DNA of 6,768 nucleotides from Bacteroidales bacterium (GTDB lineage Bacteria > Bacteroidota > Bacteroidia > Bacteroidales > JAADGE01): assembly GCA_029932445.1 (NCBI GenBank), contig JAOZQB010000159.1, forward strand, positions 1 to 6,768, written 5' to 3'. The notes under the pieces are model-generated. The model saw only the letters and a list, made by a program, of their open reading frames with translations. It was not told the origin of the DNA and made no database searches. The position numbers were made by a program, and so were the translations under genes. Every line of letters begins with the position of its first letter. Position 1 is the first letter of the stretch. Below, piece after piece: positions 1 through 6,600 of the stretch.

Positions 1-207
1 TTTATTTATGAAACTGCATTAGTCATTCACTTGTGTGTTAATAGTTTAGAATGGGTGTTTTATATGTTTTTTTTTAATTTTAAAGGTCAGATAGCCTGCC
101 TGACGGCAGACAGAGAATATCCGCATGCCAATTTTATTTCTTATAGATTTTTACTTGCGAGCAATAATCATTCTCGGTTAGTGTGCTTTTTTAAGCTCAT
201 GGATATT
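1..207. other. Intergenic region downstream of the FmdE-like gene, no supported gene
   Basis: This stretch lies beyond the 3' end of the minus-strand gene ending at 208 and reaches the window edge. A plus-strand open frame from a TTG at 31 runs to 261, but it overlaps the conserved gene, is rich in Phe from a poly-T tract and resembles no family I know. The only notable structure is the hairpin at 94-111. A weak inverted repeat (CGAG 158-161, CTCG 173-176, 11-nt loop) lies nearby without a T run. Confidence 0.6.
94..111. repeat. GC-rich imperfect hairpin in AT-rich intergenic DNA
   Basis: CTGCC (96-100) and GGCAG (105-109) form a perfect 5-bp stem around a TGAC loop. G94-C111 adds a pair beyond one mismatch. 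The surrounding 207 nt are strongly AT-rich, so the element stands out. It lacks a T run directly after the stem on either strand, so it does not read as an intrinsic terminator. From general familiarity, short GC-rich palindromes of this kind recur between genes in Bacteroidota genomes. Only one copy is visible here, so calling it a dispersed repeat is inference. Confidence 0.4.
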
Positions 208-816
208 TCATGTTCTGTTAATAAAAATTACGACTTCAGGATTGTCAAAGTTATCAATTAAAATTTCTTCAACACGTGCTTGCCAAAGTTTTCCGAATTC
301 ATCTTTTTCAGTATCACTTGCTTGACCGGAAATACTTTTTTGCATTAATCCCTGCATTTCAGGTTTAGGCGGAATAAACGGATTGTAAATGACTTCGACA
401 GATTTACCTGTATCAATTCGAGTAAATCGTATAAGTCCTTCAATATCAACGTTAAAATCCATAAGCGAATGTCTGATATATTGACCCGCAATACCTTTAA
501 AACCGGTTTCTTTTGTTGCTCCCGATATTTGACTGATAACATTTGAAATAACACCCGTAACACCTTCATCAACGGAATTTTTAAATTCAACTTTTATTTG
601 TCCTCTGACCGGCAGACTGTCAGGGTATAACTTTTCAAGTGCTTTAGCACACATCATATAGGCACCTGCAACTGTAGGGCAACTGTGTCCGGCTGCTTTC
701 ACAATTTCCGGATAAGTATATTCAATGATGCCGTTATCAAAAGTTCCGAGAAATTCGGAAAGTTCGTCTTTTAGTTTTATTGTCTTTACTTGCTTGAAGA
801 ATTCGGGATATTTCAT
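208..816 (-). CDS. FmdE-like family protein (HSCP motif), function unknown
   Basis: This 202-residue protein has no signal peptide or membrane segment, so it is probably cytoplasmic. Residues 43-53 read GHSCPTVAGAY. They resemble the metal-binding signature of the FmdE family (formylmethanofuran dehydrogenase subunit E-like, typically HGHxCPG), with H44 and C46 as likely ligands. A Gly/Val/Ile-rich stretch (about 85-110, including GVTGVISN and GFKGI) follows, as in stand-alone FmdE-like proteins of bacteria, from memory of the family. No zinc ribbon or extra Cys cluster is present at the C-terminus. The name does not imply methanogenesis: the actual reaction is unknown, and no formylmethanofuran enzyme genes are in the window. 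The ATG at 816 is the natural start and the stop is TGA at 208-210. The gene lies 94 nt downstream of the membrane-protein gene on the same strand and may be co-transcribed, but a possible -7 box at 840-847 would allow its own promoter. The fold-level call is moderately sure; the function is not. Confidence 0.62.
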   Translation of the reverse strand: MKYPEFFKQVKTIKLKDELSEFLGTFDNGIIEYTYPEIVKAAGHSCPTVAGAYMMCAKALEKLYPDSLPVRGQIKVEFKNSVDEGVTGVISNVISQISGATKETGFKGIAGQYIRHSLMDFNVDIEGLIRFTRIDTGKSVEVIYNPFIPPKPEMQGLMQKSISGQASDTEKDEFGKLWQARVEEILIDNFDNPEVVIFINRT

Positions 817-839
817 AATTCGTGTGTGTTTTTAATAAT

Positions 840-847
840 CAAACGTA
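840..847 (-). promoter_or_regulatory. Possible Bacteroidota -7 box for the FmdE-like gene
   Basis: On the minus strand this reads TACGTTTG, matching the Bacteroidota -7 consensus TAnnTTTG. It lies 23 nt before the ATG at 816. No TTTG is seen at the expected -33 distance, so the support is one box only. Confidence 0.33.
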
Positions 848-871
848 TGGCTGAGAATGACTTTTTTGCCG

Positions 872-890
872 ACTTTAGACAAGCTCAAGT
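872..890. repeat. Imperfect hairpin, possible degenerate dispersed repeat
   Basis: ACTTTAG (872-878) pairs with CTCAAGT (884-890) around an ACAAG loop, with one mismatch (876 against 886). The core GACAAGCTCA resembles a short palindromic motif (CTTCGACAAGCTCAG type) that recurs between genes in many bacteria. That resemblance is from memory and only one copy is visible. It sits 21 nt past the stop end of the membrane-protein gene (911). On the minus strand no T run follows the stem, so terminator function is doubtful. Confidence 0.35.
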
Positions 891-910
891 TTTAGTACCG
901 TAAAATTAAT

Positions 911-1759
911 TTATAAATACAACTGAATAAATCCCTGAACCACTTTTCCTGTTTCTCTGTTAAGTTCCGAACCGTACATGCTGTGAGGAATTGAAAAAAT
1001 CACAATAGTTACAAGCGATGCAATGATAACAGATAGTCTGTTTTCTTTTTTCATATTAAGCAAAAAAGCAATCAGCCAAGCTAAAAAAGCAATCAGGAGT
1101 TTATTATCTGTTAAATCCCATCCGTACGGAACACCTGCCCAATATTCAAGAAAAGCAAATTTCTGAACAATAGGCCCGAGTATCATTCCCCCTAAAAGCA
1201 TCAGTATTAATGTGATTCCGGTATAGCGTTTAAATTGCGGAATTTTAAATGCAGCAAATAAACCGGTTACGTTTGCTAAGAACATTGCAAAGAAAATGAA
1301 AATAATATGCGGAATTAAAACATAAGGCGGTACGGCACCTTTAAATCTTATAACAATCGGTTCTTCTTTATAAAGTTCTTGTATTCCGTTTTTATCCGTT
1401 AATGAAATATAATACATGATTTTTCCGGCAGGTGCTTGGTGCGGAAGTTTTGCCGTTAATACAGTCTTTCCTTTTTCAGTTTCCGGCTTAAAAATATTTT
1501 CATTCCAATTTTCACCCTCTTTAGGCGGAAAGAGTTTCCAAAATATTTTCGCATTTACGGTTTTATCATCAATGTTAAGTGTAATTACAGCATCGTCATC
1601 ACCGCCGTGCGAACGCAAAAGTTTTAACTTATAATCTTTTCCGTTTAAAGTTATTTCAGCTTTTTTAGGATAGGTAGGTCCCGTCATTTTTTGATATACT
1701 GCCGCAATTAAAGTAATAAGTAAACCGATAATCCATAATGTAATTCTTCTTTTCTTCAT
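911..1759 (-). CDS. Conserved-looking five-helix membrane protein with periplasmic domain, unknown function
   Basis: I do not recognise a named family in this 282-residue protein. Residues 2-5 are KKRR, followed by a first helix at about 6-23, which puts the N-terminus inside. Residues 25-145 are hydrophilic and beta-rich, with no Cys, and probably form an Ig-like periplasmic domain. Four more helices follow at about 147-170, 180-200, 218-234 and 242-258. The positive-inside rule fits: KIPQFKRY (172-179) and NMKKENR (235-241) would be cytoplasmic, while the loop 201-217, rich in aromatic residues (EYWAGVPYGWD), and the C-terminal tail would be periplasmic. Two IPH motifs (149-151 and 257-259) fall at the same predicted periplasmic edge and could bind a metal or heme, which is speculation. 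The start is the ATG at 1757-1759, with a -7-like box 47 nt upstream. The FmdE-like gene follows on the same strand and may share its transcript. Confidence 0.7.
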   Translation of the reverse strand: MKKRRITLWIIGLLITLIAAVYQKMTGPTYPKKAEITLNGKDYKLKLLRSHGGDDDAVITLNIDDKTVNAKIFWKLFPPKEGENWNENIFKPETEKGKTVLTAKLPHQAPAGKIMYYISLTDKNGIQELYKEEPIVIRFKGAVPPYVLIPHIIFIFFAMFLANVTGLFAAFKIPQFKRYTGITLILMLLGGMILGPIVQKFAFLEYWAGVPYGWDLTDNKLLIAFLAWLIAFLLNMKKENRLSVIIASLVTIVIFSIPHSMYGSELNRETGKVVQGFIQLYL

Positions 1760-1975
1760 GTGTATTTGTTTATTATTTTTAATTATTACAGAGGAACATC
1801 TACATTCAAACTTATTTTTTTTCTGTCAAAGGATGTTCGTGCATTAATCATTATATTTGATATTAATAATATTTCATAAATTAAGATGCGAATGTATAAA
1901 TATTTTTCTGAAGTCTGAATATATAAATTTAATTCTTTGACATTTTAAAATCCTTCAAATGTTTATTAGTCCCGA
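1760..1975. other. AT-rich intergenic region between two minus-strand genes
   Basis: These 216 nt separate the oxidoreductase stop (1976) from the membrane-protein start (1759). They hold the possible promoter at 1807-1814 and an AT-rich inverted repeat (TTTGA 1936-1940, TCAAA 1955-1959) whose loop contains the palindrome ATTTTAAAAT. No convincing intrinsic terminator and no plausible small gene were seen. The gap is wide enough that the two flanking genes are probably separate transcription units. Confidence 0.55.
1807..1814 (-). promoter_or_regulatory. Possible -7 box for the membrane-protein gene
   Basis: The minus strand reads TAAGTTTG, a match to TAnnTTTG, 47 nt before the ATG at 1759. 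A TTTG lies upstream (1827-1830 on the complement), but only 12 nt away, which is too close for the usual -33 spacing. Only the -7 element is supported. Confidence 0.33.
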
Positions 1976-3004
1976 TTACCATTTACAAACAACTTTGCTG
2001 ACAGATTTTCTTTTTTGCAGAAAATTATGTGCTTCGGCTAAATCTTTTGCATCATAAACTTTTCCGATAAAGGGTTTAATTTCGCCCGAATTATACAAAT
2101 CAACGACATCGCTCATACATTTTTTCAGAATATAAGGTTTAAAATCGCCGATTTGAAGCATATTAACGCCTATCAATGCTTGCGAGTTTCCGAAAAATTG
2201 TGTCGGACTGTATTTTCCGAAACCGAATAAGATTTTTAATTGACGATACAGACTTTTTTTATCACTGTCGCCGGCAATTTGTGCAGCACCGTACATAGCA
2301 AGTCTTCCGCCGGGAGCAAGAAGTTTTAATCCTTTTTTTACGTAATTTCCGCCGATTGAGTCGAAAATTGCATCCATGCTTTTCTCTCCTTTTTGAGCTT
2401 TGATGTATTCGTAAAAATCTTGTTTCCTGTAATTTATCGGAAAATCAACACCATTATTTTTAATGTATTCCAATTTTTCATCCGAACCGGCAGTTCCGTA
2501 AACAATACATCCTTTTCTTTTGGCAAGTTGTGTTAATGCCGTTCCCACTCCGCCGGCTGCTGCTTGTATTAATACATGTTCACCTTTTTGTAAATTCATA
2601 CTGAATTCTGCTGCGTAATATGCCGTAGAATATTGGGTTGCCAAAGCAGTAGCAACAGTGGCATCGGTATTATCTTTTATAGGAACAACACCGCTTTGAT
2701 TTGTATTTACATGTGTGGCATATCCGCCGAAGCGCGTTAATGCGGTCACTCTTTGCCCGATTTCAATATCTTTAACATTTGCTCCTTTTTTAATCACTTT
2801 TCCGGCAACATCATAACCGATAACCGTAGGTAAAGGCGGGCATGCCTTATAATAACCGAGACGTGCCATGACATCGGCAAAGTTTAATCCGAATGCTTCA
2901 ACTTCAATGCTTACTTCATCGGCTTTCGGTTCCGACAAATTAATATCTCTTAATTCAAATGCGTTGTTCGAATTTCCGTTTTTTACTAAATAATATGCTT
3001 TCAT
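1976..3004 (-). CDS. Zinc-free MDR oxidoreductase, quinone reductase/VAT1-like
   Basis: This 342-residue protein is a full-length member of the medium-chain dehydrogenase/reductase superfamily. The N-terminal GroES-like catalytic domain spans about 1-125, with GLNFADV (39-45) and GYDVAG (63-68), the patterns typical of quinone oxidoreductases. The Rossmann domain follows, with the nucleotide-binding loop AAGGVG at 149-154. A likely cofactor-discriminating region lies shortly after (YGTAGSDEKLEYIKNNG). The Cys/His/Glu set that binds catalytic zinc in alcohol dehydrogenases (the GHE motif) is missing, so a zinc-independent NAD(P)H-dependent reductase of quinones or enones is expected. The C-terminal part (NYVKKGLKLLAPGGRLAMYG, then a long insert and GKVYDAKDLAEAHNFL) recalls VAT1-like members. 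The substrate cannot be read from sequence. The start is the ATG at 3002-3004, 22 nt downstream of the best promoter match in the window. The gene is divergent from yqeY and appears to be transcribed alone. Confidence 0.87.
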   Translation of the reverse strand: MKAYYLVKNGNSNNAFELRDINLSEPKADEVSIEVEAFGLNFADVMARLGYYKACPPLPTVIGYDVAGKVIKKGANVKDIEIGQRVTALTRFGGYATHVNTNQSGVVPIKDNTDATVATALATQYSTAYYAAEFSMNLQKGEHVLIQAAAGGVGTALTQLAKRKGCIVYGTAGSDEKLEYIKNNGVDFPINYRKQDFYEYIKAQKGEKSMDAIFDSIGGNYVKKGLKLLAPGGRLAMYGAAQIAGDSDKKSLYRQLKILFGFGKYSPTQFFGNSQALIGVNMLQIGDFKPYILKKCMSDVVDLYNSGEIKPFIGKVYDAKDLAEAHNFLQKRKSVSKVVCKW

Positions 3005-3026
3005 ATTCTTCTTTTTTTTAAAAATA

Positions 3027-3056
3027 CAAATCTAAAATGTATTTAATGAAATCAAA
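3027..3056 (-). promoter_or_regulatory. Bacteroidota-type promoter for the MDR oxidoreductase gene
   Basis: On the minus strand a -33-like TTTG (complement of 3053-3056) is followed after 18 nt by TAGATTTG (complement of 3027-3034). This matches the Bacteroidota pattern of TTTG and TAnnTTTG. The -7 box ends 22 nt before the ATG at 3004, implying a short leader. It is the only two-box match I found in this window. Confidence 0.58.
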
Positions 3057-3115
3057 AATTACTATTAACTTTTAAAATTAATTCTGAAATAAGGAATAAA
3101 AAACTATATGTTTTA

Positions 3116-3123
3116 TATTTTTG
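3116..3123 (+). promoter_or_regulatory. Possible -7 box for yqeY
   Basis: TATTTTTG matches TAnnTTTG and lies 29 nt before the ATG at 3153. No TTTG is present at -33 spacing. If used, it would place transcription start downstream of the alternative ATG at 3108, supporting 3153 as the true start. Confidence 0.33.
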
Positions 3124-3152
3124 CTGATATTGATTTTAAAAAAATAATACTT

Positions 3153-3605
3153 ATGGGACTTTTTGAACAAATAAACAAAGATATAATAGCAGCTATGAAA
3201 GCTAAAGAAGCTGATAAATTAACAGCTTTACGAGCCGTAAAATCGGAATTATTGCTTTTAAAAACATCTGCCGGCGGAAAAGATGAAATATCGAAAGATG
3301 AAGGTATTAAAGTTTTACTGAAAATGGTAAAACAAAGAAAAGATTCCGCAGAAATATACAAAACTCAAAACAGAGATGATTTGTATGAAAAAGAAATGAC
3401 GGAAGCCGGTTATATTCAAGCATATTTACCTAAGCAAATGACTGATGAAGAATTAACTGCGGCAGTTTCAGAAATAATTAAAAAAACAGGTGCCGAAAGT
3501 ATGAAAGATATGGGAAAAGTTATGGGAACGGCATCAAAAGAGCTTGGCGGAAAAGCAGAAGGAAAGTTAATTGCTGCAAAAGTTAAAGAATTACTTTCAA
3601 AATAA
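3153..3605 (+). CDS. yqeY: GatB/YqeY domain protein
   Basis: This 150-residue cytoplasmic, helical protein belongs to the YqeY family, a stand-alone relative of the tRNA-binding tail domain of the GatB amidotransferase subunit. Its cellular role is not established; by homology a link to tRNA or translation is usually proposed. The N-terminus MGLFEQINKDIIAAMKAKE and the following LTALRAVKSEL are typical, as are EMTEAGYIQAYLPKQMTDEEL in the middle and the C-terminal GKVMGTASKELGGKAEGKLI region. An in-frame ATG at 3108 would add 15 residues (MFYIFADIDFKKIIL). I reject it because the family begins at MxLFEQI, the usual length is about 150 residues and a possible -7 box overlaps that extension. 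In many Bacteroidota a YqeY gene lies near ftsZ, from memory; here it is next to an oxidoreductase and a receptor gene. The receptor gene starts 25 nt downstream and may share its transcript. Confidence 0.9.
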   Translation: MGLFEQINKDIIAAMKAKEADKLTALRAVKSELLLLKTSAGGKDEISKDEGIKVLLKMVKQRKDSAEIYKTQNRDDLYEKEMTEAGYIQAYLPKQMTDEELTAAVSEIIKKTGAESMKDMGKVMGTASKELGGKAEGKLIAAKVKELLSK

Positions 3606-3630
3606 TTTTCATTTAATTCATGTTTTAATC

Positions 3631-6600
3631 TTGAAAATTAAAATTCTGATATCGTTTATTATTTTGTTTGTTTCAATACAAACAACTGTTGCACAACTGT
3701 ATAATTACAAACAATATACTGTTGCCGACGGATTTCCGCAATCCAATGCCGATGATATTTTTCAGGATAAAGACGGTTACATTTGGTTTGCTACACAAAA
3801 CGGTGCGGCACGATTCGACGGGTTTAATTATTTCTTGATTGATAAATATAAAGGACTCAACAGTAATAATGTTACAGATATAAATCAGGATTCGGAAGGA
3901 AATTTTTGGTTTTCAACAAAAGACGGGCTTACAAAATATGTAAATGATTCTTGTATTAATTATACTGTTGAAGATGGTTTATTTTCAAATATTGTAAGAA
4001 ATACATTTGAATTATCAGACGGAAGGATTATTATTTGTTCAACTTCAGGATCAAGTATTTATGAAAATAATGAAATAAAAAAACTTCATTTAAAAGATGT
4101 TCCTAATTATTTTATAAAAACACATAACGGTGAGATTTGGTGTATAAGTAATACAAATATTTATAAATTTGAGAATGATACATTACATAAAATTGAATAT
4201 AATATAAAAAAAATAAAATTGCATTATTTGGTTGAAGACAGAGACTCTGCATTATGGATTTCATCAGATAACGGGATTTATAAAATTGCTCATAACAGGG
4301 TATCGCATTTATCTGTTAATGACGGGCTTATAAGCGATGATGTAAGAGCATTATTAATTGATTCAGATAATAATTTATGGTATGCGTCTGAGCGAAAAGG
4401 TTGCGGAAAATATTTTAACGGTAAATTTTATAATCTTACTGCCGAAACAGGGATGACCAATACTGCTGTTTTATCATTGTTTGAAGACAAAGAAAAAAAT
4501 ATTTGGATTGGCGGCAGAAACGGTGCAACAATGATTAATCCCAGAATTCCGTTTATTCAATTTGAAAATTTATCATCATATAAGAATGAGATTGTTATGG
4601 GTATTTCCGAAGATAAATACGAACATCTTTGGTTTTGTACATACGGCTCCGGATTATCTGAATACGACGGTAAAACATTTAAAAATCACAATAAAAGTAA
4701 CGGAGCTTACGATAATCATTTTTTTGATGTTGAAACAGATGAAAAAGGGAATCTTTGGTTGGCAACAGGAAATAACGGAATTCTGATTTATAATTATAAA
4801 AAATTTAAACGTATTTCGGATGTTGAAGGTAAAAAAATTACTTCCAGAGTATTAACCATTTTTAAGGATTCTGAAAAAAATTTGTGGTTTGGAACTAATG
4901 GTGAAGGTGTTATAAAATTTAACGGTAATAAACTCACTCGGTTTAATGACTTGAAAGCAAAAAATATATTAACAATTAATGAAGATAATGCAGGTAATAT
5001 TTGGTTCGGGACTTTAAATGAAGGTATTTTTATGTTTAACGGAGATATTATTCAACGAATTGATAATAATAATTCAATTATTTCCGGAGAAATCAGATCT
5101 ATTGCCAATATCAAAGGCAACCTCTGGTTCGGGACGGCTTCCGAAGGAATTTATACTTTGAAAAAAAATAATACAGGGTTTACTCAACACTATTACAATA
5201 AATCCACGGGACTTAATTCAGATAATATTTATTTACTTTTTGTTGACTCAAAAGATAATTTATGGTGCGGAACGGAAAAAGGTGTAGACAGAATTCAATT
5301 TGATAAAAACGGAAATATCAATAACATTAAGAATTATACAAAAAATGAAGGTTTCCTGGGTGTTGAAACAGATTTAAACGGTGCATATGAAGATAAAAAC
5401 GGAAATATTTGGTTCGGAACCATATTCGGAGCATTAAAATTTCTTCCGAATATAACGGATAAAAATATCATTGAACCGACAACATATATAAAAAATATTA
5501 AATTAAATTTTAAAGATTTTGATTGGTCAAATTATTGTGATTCATTTACCGATAAAGGATTACCGATAAATTTAATATTACCGCACGATATGAACCATTT
5601 AACGATTGAGTTTATCAGTTTGTGTTATTCTAATCCTCAAAAAGTAAAGTATAAATATCGTTTGAAGGGGCAAAATAAAAATTGGTCTCCTGCTGTCAGT
5701 GATCATAAAGTTGTTTTTTCAAATATTGCTCCCGGTAACTATACTTTTGAAGTAAAAGCATCAAATGACAGCGGTGTTTGGAATTCCGAACCCGTATGTT
5801 TTTCATTCACGATAAAACCTCCCGTATGGGAAGAACTATGGTTCAAAACAATCGGCTTACTGCTTATCTTGATTCTTGCTTATTTAATATTTGATTACAG
5901 AAATCGTTCTTTAAAGAAAACTAAAAATAAATTGGAAATAAAAGTTTCCGAAAGAACTGTTGAACTTAAAAAACAAAAAGAAAAAGTTGAAAATGTTAAT
6001 TTAAAAATTACGGACAGTATTAATTATGCAGGAAAAATACAAAGTGCAATGATGCCGGCAGAGGAAATGTTTATAAATAATTTTTCTGACAGTTTCGTCC
6101 TCTATAAACCAAAGGATATTGTCAGCGGAGATTTTTATTGGGCAAAAGAAGTTCGAAGAGGCTACGATTCTTATATTGTAATTGTTGCAGCTGATTCTAC
6201 CGGACACGGAATCCCGGGTGCTTTAGTAAGTATGCTGGGAATGTCATTGTTAAACGAAATTGTACGTAAAGAAGAAATTCAAAGAGCAAATATGGTTTTA
6301 GAAGAACTGCGTAAGGAAATAAAATCTTCTTTAAGACAAAAAGGTGCCTTTGATGATCAAACCGAAGGAATTGATATGGCAGTAATTATTATTAACAAAC
6401 ATACAAAAGAATTACAATATTCCGGTGCGAATAATCCCTTGTATATCATCCGAAATGATGAAATTATTATATTAACTCCTACAATAAATCCGGTCGGAAT
6501 TTTCTTAAAAGAATTGCCTTTTAAAAATAATGTGTTTCAACTACATGCGGATGATGTTCTTTATTTATTTTCTGACGGCTATGAAGATCAATTTAACGGA

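Noticed and set aside
186..197. GCTTTTTTAAGC as a terminator for the FmdE-like gene
   Set aside because: Only a 4-bp stem forms, and the T run is in the loop and not after the stem.
31..261. Plus-strand open frame of 76 codons from a TTG at 31
   Set aside because: It overlaps the 3' end of the FmdE-like gene, draws its Phe run from a poly-T tract and shows no family motif.
345..590. Minus-strand open frame in another frame inside the FmdE-like gene
   Set aside because: It lies fully within a gene with a recognisable motif and has low-complexity Leu/Lys content without family features.
1416..1634. Plus-strand open frame opposite the membrane-protein gene
   Set aside because: It is antisense to a coherent coding frame with clear topology and resembles nothing recognisable.
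1936..1959. Inverted repeat TTTGA/TCAAA as a terminator after the oxidoreductase gene
   Set aside because: The stem is short and AT-only apart from one G-C pair, the loop is 14 nt, and no T run follows on the minus strand.
3108..3152. N-terminal extension of yqeY from the ATG at 3108
   Set aside because: The family starts at MxLFEQI with about 150 residues, and a possible -7 box lies inside the extension.
3113..3361. Minus-strand open frame opposite yqeY
   Set aside because: It is the antisense shadow of a well-recognised gene; its Ser/Phe/Ile richness reflects the complement of Lys/Glu codons.
3571..3630. Receptor start at the TTG at 3571
   Set aside because: It would overlap yqeY by 35 nt and put 20 extra residues before a complete signal peptide that starts at 3631.
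4562..4786. Second plus-strand frame inside the propeller region
   Set aside because: The repeat-bearing frame is clearly the coding one; this frame has no conserved pattern.
6001..6207. Minus-strand open frame opposite the SpoIIE domain
   Set aside because: It is antisense to conserved catalytic motifs and has no support of its own.
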